DNA of 13,016 nt from positions 1-13,016 of the forward strand of contig JADFUX010000098.1 in assembly GCA_015222255.1 (NCBI GenBank). Direction: 5' to 3'. The stretch is from Chloroflexota bacterium. Lineage in GTDB: Bacteria > Chloroflexota > Dehalococcoidia > GIF9 > AB-539-J10. The notes under the pieces are model-generated. The model was given only the letters and a program-made list of their open reading frames with translations. It had not been told where the DNA came from and searched no databases. The position numbers and the translations under genes were made by a program. This document shows, piece after piece, positions 5,442-11,262 of the stretch. Numbering within the stretch: position 1 is the stretch's first letter; each line of letters begins with the position of its first letter.

Positions 5442-6644
5442 ATGGCAAAGCAAGTGTCTGTTCGCACCAAACCTCATATCAATGTGGGCACCATAGGTCA
5501 CGTTGACCACGGTAAAACAACGTTGACTTCGGCGATGACCCTGGTGTTATCGAAAGCTGCTCTCGGTCACTTTCGGGCCTTTGAAAGTATAGATAATGCG
5601 CCTGAGGAGAAAGCCAGGGGACTGACGATCGCTATCGCTCATATTGAATATGAAACGGAGAAGCGCCACTATTGTCATGTTGATTGCCCTGGGCATGCTG
5701 ACTACATAAAGAATATGATTACTGGGGCTGCGCAAATGGATGGAGCTGTGGTGGTGGTTGCTGCTGATGACGGACCTATGCCTCAGACAAGGGAGCACAT
5801 TCTCCTGGCTCGTCAGGTGGAAGTGCCACGCTTGATGGTAGCCCTGAATAAGGTCGACTTGATGGAGGATCCTGAACTGCTAGATTTGGTGGAGATGGAG
5901 GTTAGGGACTTGCTCACTCAATATGGCTTCCCTGGAAACGAAGTCCCAATCGTTAGGGTGAGCGCTCTTAAGGCTCTGGAGTGCGGCTGTGGCAAGAGGG
6001 AATGTCCCTGGTGCGGTGGCATATGGAAGTTGTTGGACTCCATGGATGAATACATTCCGATGCCAGCCCGAGATAAGGACAAGCCTTTCCTGATGCCTGT
6101 TGAGGATGTGTTCAGTATCAAAGGGCGCGGAACAGTACCTACAGGAAGGGTAGAGCGGGGCACGGTCAAAGTTGGCGACGAAGTGGAGATAATAGGCATA
6201 AGAGACACGCGAAAGACGGTGGTTACTGGTGTCGAGATGTTTCATAAGTCCTTAGATTATGCTGAGGCTGGAGATGCCGTTGGCTGCTTGTTGCGAGGTG
6301 TAGTACGAGACGACGTAATGAGGGGGCAGGTGCTGGCAGCTCCAGGGACGGTTAGACCTCACACTGATGCCGAAGTTGAGGTGTATATATTAGGTAAGGA
6401 GGAAGGTGGCAGACATACGCCGTTTTTCACAGGCTATAAGCCGCAGTTCTTTATTAGAACTATGGATGTCACCGGGGTCATAAGTCTACCGGAAGGCGTG
6501 GAAATGGCCATGCCTGGAGATAGCTTAGCTCATATGAAGATTAAGACTATCTACCCTGTGGCTATGGAACCAGGGCTGCGCTTTGCTATTAGAGAGGGAG
6601 GTAGAACAGTAGGTGCCGGTGTTGTCACCGACGTTAAGAACTGA
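5442..6644 (+). CDS. tuf: Translation elongation factor Tu
   Basis: 400 residues from ATG 5442, with AGGGGG 5-10 bases upstream. A longer frame start at 5394 falls inside tRNA-Thr and is rejected. EF-Tu carries aminoacyl-tRNA to the ribosomal A site and hydrolyses GTP on codon match. All G motifs are intact: GHVDHGKT (19-26), switch I ARGLTI with Thr62, DCPGHADY (81-88) with catalytic His85, NKVD (136-139) and SAL (174-176). Domain II (ISLP-type barrel, [12 protein letters not shown]) and domain III (GGRHTPFF, ending GRTVGAGVV) follow. Just after the G5 motif, residues 180-194 read [15 protein letters not shown], with Cys181, 183, 188 and 191 as a possible zinc site where E. coli EF-Tu has a short acidic loop. 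It is followed after 2 bases by rpmG. Confidence 0.98.
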   Translation: MAKQVSVRTKPHINVGTIGHVDHGKTTLTSAMTLVLSKAALGHFRAFESIDNAPEEKARGLTIAIAHIEYETEKRHYCHVDCPGHADYIKNMITGAAQMDGAVVVVAADDGPMPQTREHILLARQVEVPRLMVALNKVDLMEDPELLDLVEMEVRDLLTQYGFPGNEVPIVRVSALKALECGCGKRECPWCGGIWKLLDSMDEYIPMPARDKDKPFLMPVEDVFSIKGRGTVPTGRVERGTVKVGDEVEIIGIRDTRKTVVTGVEMFHKSLDYAEAGDAVGCLLRGVVRDDVMRGQVLAAPGTVRPHTDAEVEVYILGKEEGGRHTPFFTGYKPQFFIRTMDVTGVISLPEGVEMAMPGDSLAHMKIKTIYPVAMEPGLRFAIREGGRTVGAGVVTDVKN

Positions 6645-6646
6645 GC

Positions 6647-6814
6647 ATGGCTAGGAAGGGAGAGGCGAGACTTATTATCCATCTTGGCTGCACTGAATGC
6701 CACCGGGAGACATATACCAGCATGAAGAATAAGAAGAATGATCCCCAGCGCCTGGAATTGAAGAAGTTTTGCCCCCGGTGTCGTGTCCACACCATTCATC
6801 GTGAGGTCAAGTAG
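6647..6814 (+). CDS. rpmG: 50S ribosomal protein L33
   Basis: 55 residues from ATG 6647, 2 bases after the tuf stop. It begins [18 protein letters not shown], followed by the conserved [13 protein letters not shown] turn and the [20 protein letters not shown] tail. L33 is a small zinc-ribbon protein near the E site of the large subunit. Both zinc knuckles are kept here (Cys-x2-Cys at CTEC and CPRC), so this is the zinc-containing (C+) form rather than the cysteine-free paralogue made under zinc limitation. The gene is short and easily missed. It sits in the tuf-rpmG-secE-nusG order common in Gram-positive bacteria and Chloroflexota. Confidence 0.96.
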   Translation: MARKGEARLIIHLGCTECHRETYTSMKNKKNDPQRLELKKFCPRCRVHTIHREVK

Positions 6815-6823
6815 GATCACACT

Positions 6824-7069
6824 TTGCCTATGAAGAGTCGCCCTGACAAAGGGAAAATTAGCCGGGGGAAAGCTGGTCAAGCCAAGAAGTCGAGATTCAG
6901 CTTTGTTCCTGATGTCGTAGGTGAACTCAGAAAGGTAACGTGGCCCAGCAGGCAAGAGACCATTCGCCTGAGCGCCATGGTGCTTGTTGTCTGTGTTATC
7001 ATGGGCATAATTCTGGGCGGCTTAGATTATGGGTTTACTCAATTGGCCAAAGTATTTCTAGGTGGTTAG
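6824..7069 (+). CDS. secE: Preprotein translocase subunit SecE
   Basis: 81 residues from TTG 6824, which has AGGA 7 bases upstream. ATG 6830 two codons later is the alternative start, but it would sit 13 bases from that site. SecE is the small essential subunit that clamps SecY in the inner-membrane translocon. The basic N-terminus (about 27 residues rich in Lys, Arg and Gly) is followed by the amphipathic signature VVGELRKVTWPSRQET (31-46). One transmembrane helix follows (about 49-72), as in the single-helix SecE of most bacteria. The stop is 2 bases before nusG. Tight packing between rpmG and nusG fits transcription in one unit. Confidence 0.95.
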   Translation: MPMKSRPDKGKISRGKAGQAKKSRFSFVPDVVGELRKVTWPSRQETIRLSAMVLVVCVIMGIILGGLDYGFTQLAKVFLGG

Positions 7070-7071
7070 TG

Positions 7072-7602
7072 ATGACAGGCAACGGGCACTGGTATCTGGT
7101 GTATACTTATTCTGGTCGTGAGGAAAAGGCAAAGCGAAACCTCGACCAGCGCACTAAATCTATGGACGTTGAGGATAAAGTGTTTGACGTGGTAATACCT
7201 ACTGTCAAGGAGATTGAGATCAAAGGAGGTCAGCGGCGCTCCGTAAGCAAAAAGCTGTTTCCAGGCTATATCATGGTTCAGATGAATCTGGATGAGGAAA
7301 GCTGGGATATGGTCAGAAACACTCCGGGGGTTGTGGGATTTGCCAGTGGTGGCTCCAAACCCTCGCCGTTGACTCAGGAAGAGGCCGACAGGATTCTGGA
7401 ACGCATGCACGAAGCTCCTGCCGAGATCAGTATAGGGTTTCGAAAGGGGGAAAGCGTTCGCATAACCACGGGCCCTTTTGTAGATTTTATTGGGAAAGTG
7501 GACGAAATGAATCTTGACAAAGGCAAGTTAACAGTTCTGCTCAATCTATTTGGGAGGCAGACTTCCGTGGAATTAGACGTTTTGGATCTGGAGAGGCTAT
7601 AG
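7072..7602 (+). CDS. nusG: Transcription termination/antitermination factor NusG
   Basis: 176 residues from ATG 7072, with AGGTGG 6 bases upstream. The longer frame from 6940 lies inside secE and is rejected. NusG binds RNA polymerase through its NGN domain, suppresses pausing, and links polymerase to Rho or the S10/ribosome through its KOW domain. The NGN domain runs about 6-115, with WYLVYTYSGREEKAKRNL at the start, KKLFPGYIMVQM (60-71) and VRNTPGVVGFA. The KOW domain (about 125-176) contains ESVRITTGPFVDFIGKV. The length is normal. The gene ends directly at the rplK start: TAG is followed at once by ATG, so translation is probably coupled. Confidence 0.97.
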   Translation: MTGNGHWYLVYTYSGREEKAKRNLDQRTKSMDVEDKVFDVVIPTVKEIEIKGGQRRSVSKKLFPGYIMVQMNLDEESWDMVRNTPGVVGFASGGSKPSPLTQEEADRILERMHEAPAEISIGFRKGESVRITTGPFVDFIGKVDEMNLDKGKLTVLLNLFGRQTSVELDVLDLERL

Positions 7603-8025
7603 ATGGCGAAGAAGATTCGGAAGGTGATCAGGCTACAGATTCCAGCAGGCAAAGCCAGTCCGGCACCACCGGTGGGACCAGCTTTGGGGCAACACGGTAT
7701 TAATATTATGGCTTTCTGTAAGGAGTACAATGAGAGGACTGCTTCGCAAGAAGGCTTCATTGTTCCTGCTGAGATAACTATCTATGTAGATCGCTCCTTC
7801 ACTTTTGTCACCAAGATGCCGCCGGCGTCCGATTTGCTGCGGAGGGCTTTGGGTGCAGATAAGGGTAGTGGCGATGTGCGGCAAGATAGAATAGGTGAGC
7901 TGGGTCGGGATAAGATTCATGATATTGCCAAAAGCAAAATGGCTGATCTTAACACCACTGACATTGACAAAGCCGTGAGTATTATTGAGGGCACGGCCCG
8001 CAGCATGGGTATTGAGGTGAGGTAG
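7603..8025 (+). CDS. rplK: 50S ribosomal protein L11
   Basis: 140 residues, the normal length. L11 binds 23S rRNA helices 43-44 at the GTPase-associated centre, where EF-Tu and EF-G dock. The N-terminal domain has the flexible-hinge signature [20 protein letters not shown] followed by [15 protein letters not shown]. The C-terminal rRNA-binding domain contains [17 protein letters not shown], the [11 protein letters not shown] loop, and [13 protein letters not shown] at the end. It starts with no gap after nusG and is followed after 6 bases by rplA, its classical operon partner. Confidence 0.98.
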   Translation: MAKKIRKVIRLQIPAGKASPAPPVGPALGQHGINIMAFCKEYNERTASQEGFIVPAEITIYVDRSFTFVTKMPPASDLLRRALGADKGSGDVRQDRIGELGRDKIHDIAKSKMADLNTTDIDKAVSIIEGTARSMGIEVR

Positions 8026-8031
8026 ACTAAG

Positions 8032-8742
8032 ATGACCAAGCACGGTAAGAACTATCAGCAGACCATTGGGTTAGTAGATAGGCTCCAGGCTTATTTGCCT
8101 GCTGAGGCTATAGATCTGGCCAAGCAAGCCAGTTATGCTCACTTTGATGAGACATTTGAGCTTCATCTAAGGATGGGGGCTAACCCTCGTAGTGCTGACC
8201 AGCAAGTTCGTGGTGTAGCCATGTTGCCCCATGGATTGGGCAAGAAAGTGCGTATTCTGGTCTTAACTGAAGGCGAAGCCGTAAGAATAGCTGAGGAAGC
8301 TGGAGCTGATTACGTAGGTTGCGAGGAGCTTATTGACAGAATTGTAGCTGGCTGGCTTGATTTTGACACTGCTGTAGCTACACCGGACGTCATGAATAAG
8401 GTGGCTAAGCTGGGGCGGATTTTGGGTAGGCGAGGGTTAATGCCTAATCCGAAGTCAGGCACTATAGTGCCTGCCGTAGACTTGCCCAGGGTTATCAACG
8501 AAGCGCGTAAAGGCAGGGTGGAGTTTAGGTTGGACAGAACAGGGATTATCCATCTGCCCATAGGCAAGGCTAGCTTTGATACCCAGAAGCTGGTGGAGAA
8601 TATGGCAGCGATCATTGAAGCCATAATCAAGGCTAAGCCCAGTGGAGTTAAAGGGCAGTACATTCAAAGCATATCACTGTGTACCACTATGGGGCCCGGA
8701 ATTAAGCTGGACATGAAATCTACGGTAGCTTTGGCTGCTTAG
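8032..8742 (+). CDS. rplA: 50S ribosomal protein L1
   Basis: 236 residues, the normal length. L1 forms the mobile L1 stalk that guides deacylated tRNA out of the E site, and in many bacteria it represses its own rplKA mRNA. Conserved stretches are: LHLRMGANPRSADQQVRGVA and MLPHGLGKKVRILVLTEGE in domain I; then LGRILGRRGLMPNPKSGTIV in the RNA-binding region; then VEFRLDRTGIIHLPIGKASF; and near the end KGQYIQSISLCTTMGPGIKLD. The start at ATG 8032 is 6 bases after rplK. The coding end at 8742 opens a 138-base leader before rplJ. Confidence 0.98.
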   Translation: MTKHGKNYQQTIGLVDRLQAYLPAEAIDLAKQASYAHFDETFELHLRMGANPRSADQQVRGVAMLPHGLGKKVRILVLTEGEAVRIAEEAGADYVGCEELIDRIVAGWLDFDTAVATPDVMNKVAKLGRILGRRGLMPNPKSGTIVPAVDLPRVINEARKGRVEFRLDRTGIIHLPIGKASFDTQKLVENMAAIIEAIIKAKPSGVKGQYIQSISLCTTMGPGIKLDMKSTVALAA

Positions 8743-8880
8743 CCCTTGTTAGTTTGACGTAATTGCACCAGCCAACAGTGGCTGCTTCAGAGGTTTAAGC
8801 AGTGAGACTGCGGATGTGGATTTGACTTGGGAACTGTGAAATATTGTGTCACTGCCATGGGGCATTCTTATTGAGGACTG
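8743..8880 (+). promoter_or_regulatory. Probable L10 autoregulatory leader upstream of rplJ
   Basis: The 138-base gap between rplA and rplJ is the only sizeable one in this operon and sits where many bacteria have the L10(L12) binding leader. Two hairpins are clear: CAGCCA-ACAG-TGGCTG (8769-8784), a perfect 6-base stem, and GCAG-TGAGA-CTGC (8799-8811). In the known system, free L10-L12 complex binds this leader and stops translation of rplJL. I assign it by position and structure. I did not verify the kink-turn consensus and see no strong promoter inside. Confidence 0.5.
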
Positions 8881-9393
8881 ATGTTAAAAGAAAAGAAAGC
8901 TAAGATCATTGACGGCATAGCAGAAGACTTAGCTCGAAGTACAGTCATTATCGCCACAGGCTACCAAGGTATGACGGCTAAGGACATGGCACAGCTGCGG
9001 CAGCTTTTGTATCGAGCGGGGACAGATTTTCGCGTGGTCAAGAATACGTTAACTCGCTTGGCTGCTGACAAGGCCAATAAGCCCCAGGTCATGAGTTTGG
9101 TTGAGGGGCCTGTAGCTTTGGCTTTTGGCTATGGCGATATAGTTGAGCCGGCCAGAGTTCTCAGCCAATATATCAAGTCCACAAGCGCAGTGCTACAGAT
9201 TAAGGGAGCTTTGCTTGGGGACCAGGTGCTTTCGGCTGATGGAGTCCAAGACTTGGCTAGGCTGCCCCCCAGAGACGTTTTGCTTTCCAGGTTAGTAGGT
9301 CAATTGCAAGCTCCTGTAAGGCGTCTGCACAATGTATTGAGCTCACCCTTCCAAGGGCTGTTGACTTCATTGCAAGCTATAATTAAGCGATAA
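8881..9393 (+). CDS. rplJ: 50S ribosomal protein L10
   Basis: 170 residues, normal. L10 anchors the L7/L12 dimers on the ribosomal stalk next to L11. The N-terminal globular domain shows the family pattern: [40 protein letters not shown] and [12 protein letters not shown], followed by [13 protein letters not shown]. The C-terminal helical segment, which docks L12 dimers, is [32 protein letters not shown] 8881 has GAGG about 4 bases upstream. It is followed after 17 bases by rplL, which has a much stronger ribosome site, as expected because several L12 copies are needed per L10. Confidence 0.97.
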   Translation: MLKEKKAKIIDGIAEDLARSTVIIATGYQGMTAKDMAQLRQLLYRAGTDFRVVKNTLTRLAADKANKPQVMSLVEGPVALAFGYGDIVEPARVLSQYIKSTSAVLQIKGALLGDQVLSADGVQDLARLPPRDVLLSRLVGQLQAPVRRLHNVLSSPFQGLLTSLQAIIKR

Positions 9394-9410
9394 CTAGAAG
9401 GAGGGAGACG

Positions 9411-9869
9411 ATGTCTTCAGAAGTTAAGGCAGAGAAAGCTACACCGAGAGTAACGGCGCGTGCATCGACAAAAGAATCGGCTGAGTCGCTTACCAAGGAA
9501 CGGATTTTGGATGCCATTAAGAATATGACGGTAGTAGAGCTGGCAGACCTAGTCAAAGCCCTGGAGGCTGAATTTGGGGTTAGCGCTGCTCCCGTAATTG
9601 CTGCTCCTGCACCCGCTGCGCCGGGAGGAGCTGCGGAGGCAGCTCCGGAGGAGGAGCAGACAGAGTTCACCGTTACCCTCAAGGAAATTGGTGAAAAGAA
9701 GATCGAAGTGATAAAGGCAGTCCGCGAGGTGACTACCTTAGGGCTAAAGCAGGCTAAGGACCTGGTCGAGGGTGCTCCTCAGGTAGTGAAGGAGAAGGTA
9801 GGCAAGGAAGAGGCAACTACCACAAAAGAAAAACTGGAAGCTGCCGGAGCAGTAGTTGAACTCAAATAG
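9411..9869 (+). CDS. rplL: 50S ribosomal protein L7/L12 with N-terminal extension
   Basis: 152 residues, longer than the usual 120-130. L7/L12 dimers form the flexible stalk that recruits translation GTPases. Standard parts: dimerisation domain [31 protein letters not shown] (residues about 27-57), an Ala/Pro/Gly hinge (58-80), and C-terminal domain [25 protein letters not shown] with [13 protein letters not shown], ending AAGAVVELK. Ahead of LTKERI lie about 26 extra residues rich in Ser, Thr, Ala, Lys and Glu. The start is supported by a perfect AGGAGG (9399-9404) 6 bases before ATG 9411, and no other good start occurs nearer the conserved domain. rpoB and rpoC, the usual next genes, are absent. 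Confidence 0.97.
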   Translation: MSSEVKAEKATPRVTARASTKESAESLTKERILDAIKNMTVVELADLVKALEAEFGVSAAPVIAAPAPAAPGGAAEAAPEEEQTEFTVTLKEIGEKKIEVIKAVREVTTLGLKQAKDLVEGAPQVVKEKVGKEEATTTKEKLEAAGAVVELK

Positions 9870-9871
9870 AT

Positions 9872-10132
9872 ATGTCACTTGTCACCTGTCAAATCATCTT
9901 GGGTATGGGGGTCTTCTTTCTCCTTCTAGGTTTAGCCTTTATTGCTTGGGACAGGAGAGAGAAGAAAGCCTATTATGACTCCCTGTTAGGTCGCAGGGAC
10001 TTGAGGGAGTTTATCGAGCGTGAGCCGCAACGCTCCTGGATGAATGCATGGCGGACTGGTGGTCACATCTCACTTATACTCGGTTGTATTCTGGCAATCG
10101 TGGGCGGCGTTCTGTGGCTGGTTCTGTACTGA
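9872..10132 (+). CDS. Small two-helix membrane protein, unknown function
   Basis: 86 residues from ATG 9872, only 2 bases after the rplL stop, so it is very likely co-transcribed and translationally coupled. One hydrophobic helix (about 6-25) precedes a charged loop of about 37 residues (WDRREKKAYYDSLLGRRDL through EREPQRSWMNAWRTGG). A second helix (about 63-85) ends at the C-terminus. No catalytic motif or signal peptide cleavage site is visible, and I do not recognise the family. The loop is rich in Arg and Glu, and the positive charge next to helix 1 suggests the loop is cytoplasmic and both termini are outside; this is inference. It takes the place that rpoB holds in most bacteria. Confidence 0.75.
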   Translation: MSLVTCQIILGMGVFFLLLGLAFIAWDRREKKAYYDSLLGRRDLREFIEREPQRSWMNAWRTGGHISLILGCILAIVGGVLWLVLY

Positions 10133-10172
10133 ATCTGTCTTGCCTCTACTACTAGAGCAGCATTCGGCACCT

Positions 10173-10202
10173 TTGACGCAGCAAACATGCGCGTGGTAAT
10201 CT
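10173..10202 (+). promoter_or_regulatory. Probable promoter of the DtxR-family regulator gene
   Basis: TTGACG (10173-10178, 5 of 6 to consensus) is followed by an 18-base spacer and TAATCT (10197-10202), preceded by TGG as an extended -10 element. The -10 box touches the palindromic operator beginning at 10202, and the start site would fall inside it. A bound repressor would therefore block this promoter directly. Confidence 0.5.
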
Positions 10203-10225
10203 ATTGTTAGACGAGTCTAACAATA
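10202..10225. promoter_or_regulatory. DtxR-type operator 1 (autoregulatory)
   Basis: This is a 24-base inverted repeat with two perfect 11-base arms, TATTGTTAGAC and GTCTAACAATA, around a central GA. The inner 16 bases, GTTAGACGAGTCTAAC, resemble DtxR/IdeR boxes (TTAGG..AGCCTAA-like). They differ at only three positions from the second palindrome at 10749-10764. It overlaps the -10 region and ends 13 bases before the regulator ATG, the expected position for negative autoregulation. Confidence 0.75.
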
Positions 10226-10238
10226 TTCTGGTGAGCAA

Positions 10239-10730
10239 ATGGTAAGAGAGCAGACGGCTAGCATGGAGGACTATCTGGAAGCCATAGCTAACCTTCGAGA
10301 GGAGGGAAAGGCAGTAAGGGTCAAGCAAGTTAGTCAAGTCCTACATGTGAAGATGCCCAGCGTTACCTCTGCGCTTAAGAAGCTTTCCGGTGAAGGACTT
10401 GTAAGGCATGAGCCATATGGCTACATAGAGCTTACTTCGCGAGGAGACAAGGCTGCTAAGGATGTAGTTGGCCGCCATAAGGCATTGAGCTGCTTTTTTT
10501 CTCAGGCGCTGGATATCGATCCTGGGACGGCTGAGGAGGATGCCTGCAAGATTGAGCACGTTATCAGCCGGCTCAGCTTGGAGAGACTAACAAAGTTCCT
10601 GCAGTTCACACAGGCTTGTCCACTGGGAGAGGCTAATTTCTCCAAGCGATACAAGTACTATCTGGAGCATGGAGAGCTTCCCGAGGAATGTCTGTTGAGA
10701 ATCTCGAAAGTGAAGAAAGCAAGCGAGTAA
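10239..10730 (+). CDS. DtxR/MntR-family metal-dependent transcriptional repressor
   Basis: 163 residues: a winged HTH (about 9-68, recognition helix MPSVTSALKKLSGEG) and a metal-binding/dimerisation domain (about 69-140), without the C-terminal SH3-like domain of DtxR/IdeR. Such repressors bind DNA when loaded with Fe2+ or Mn2+. Putative ligands are Asp11 and Glu14 in SMEDYLEAI (aligning with MntR Asp8 and Glu11), His80, and Cys103, Glu106, His107 in ACKIEH (aligning with DtxR Cys102, Glu105, His106). The ligand set is thus mixed. Cysteine at this site favours iron, and the downstream feoAB genes agree. The ribosome site before ATG 10239 is weak. Palindromic operators flank the gene on both sides. 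Naming it mntR or ideR would go beyond the evidence. Confidence 0.93.
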   Translation: MVREQTASMEDYLEAIANLREEGKAVRVKQVSQVLHVKMPSVTSALKKLSGEGLVRHEPYGYIELTSRGDKAAKDVVGRHKALSCFFSQALDIDPGTAEEDACKIEHVISRLSLERLTKFLQFTQACPLGEANFSKRYKYYLEHGELPEECLLRISKVKKASE

Positions 10731-10748
10731 AAAATTTAAAGGCTAAAA

Positions 10749-10764
10749 GTTAGGCAAGCCTAAC
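10749..10764. promoter_or_regulatory. DtxR-type operator 2 (feo control)
   Basis: GTTAGGCAAGCCTAAC is a 16-base palindrome with 7-base arms around AA. It closely matches the DtxR/IdeR consensus core (TTAGG..AGCCTAA) and matches operator 1 at 13 of 16 bases. It lies 19 bases after the regulator stop and upstream of the small ORF and feoA. I could not find a convincing -35/-10 pair around it, so the exact feo promoter is unresolved. Confidence 0.75.
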
Positions 10765-10790
10765 AAAACTCAAGGATTCCAGGGGAGCGC

Positions 10791-10967
10791 ATGGCTGGGA
10801 AAATGAACCGTTTAACCAGGTTCACTCATTTCTCTGCCCTCATTTGCGACGTAATGTTTGGGCCATTTTGGCTCGGGAGCGAAAATAATTCCAGGCGGGG
10901 GCTCATTAAGCTGAGGCAGCTACTGGTGATGAATCAGTATTATGGGAACCCTCGTGAGTCATTCTAG
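10791..10967 (+). CDS. Possible 58-residue small protein upstream of feoA
   Basis: An open frame from ATG 10791 to TAG 10965-10967 lies between operator 2 and feoA. AGGGGAG (10781-10787) precedes it by only 3 bases, a good sequence at slightly short spacing. The product starts MAGKMNRLTRFTHFSALICD, continues VMFGPFWLGSENNSRRGLIK and ends NPRESF. It is basic, with a short hydrophobic patch (VMFGPFWLG) but no clear transmembrane helix, and I do not recognise it. It ends 16 bases before the chosen feoA start. A leader peptide, a small Feo accessory protein and a chance frame in a 5' leader are all possible. Confidence 0.35.
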   Translation: MAGKMNRLTRFTHFSALICDVMFGPFWLGSENNSRRGLIKLRQLLVMNQYYGNPRESF

Positions 10968-10983
10968 ACACAGGGGACAAATC

Positions 10984-11232
10984 ATGGTTATGCGCCAAAG
11001 GGGACAATACACCTTAGTCCAGATGGGAATGGGACAGACTGGCACTGTAATTGACATTCACGGGGGGCGAGGTTTAATCCGGCGACTGGACGCTTTAGGT
11101 ATCAGGCCAGGGAAGAAGGTGACGAAGATAAGTACTACTCTCTTTCGCGGGCCCGTTACCCTCAGAGTAGATAGTGCACAGGTAGCTGTTGGTTTCGGCA
11201 TGGCCAACAGAATAGTAGTCGAAGTGGGCTAA
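10984..11232 (+). CDS. feoA: Ferrous iron transport protein FeoA
   Basis: 82 residues from ATG 10984, with AGGGGA 6 bases upstream. An in-frame ATG at 10942 adds 14 residues but has no ribosome site and overlaps the small ORF; ATG 10990 is a third option. FeoA is a small cytoplasmic SH3-like protein that supports FeoB-mediated Fe2+ uptake, probably by acting on its G domain. The family pattern is visible: YTLVQMGMGQTGTVIDIHGG; then GLIRRLDALGIRPGKKVTKI with the L..LG(I/M).PG signature; then RGPVTLRVDSAQVAVGFGMAN; and finally RIVVEV. It lies 30 bases before feoB and downstream of the second DtxR-type operator, so iron repression is likely. Confidence 0.93.
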   Translation: MVMRQRGQYTLVQMGMGQTGTVIDIHGGRGLIRRLDALGIRPGKKVTKISTTLFRGPVTLRVDSAQVAVGFGMANRIVVEVG

Positions 11233-11262
11233 ATATCTGCCTCGGAACTTCCTTAGAAGGTC

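Noticed and set aside
6940..7071. Longer NusG frame starting at 6940
   Set aside because: It runs through secE in another frame. NusG homology begins at ATG 7072, which has AGGTGG at proper spacing.
10731..10790. A sigma70 promoter for feoA around operator 2
   Set aside because: TTTAAA at 10735-10740 lacks a partner -10 box at acceptable spacing, so I could not support a call.
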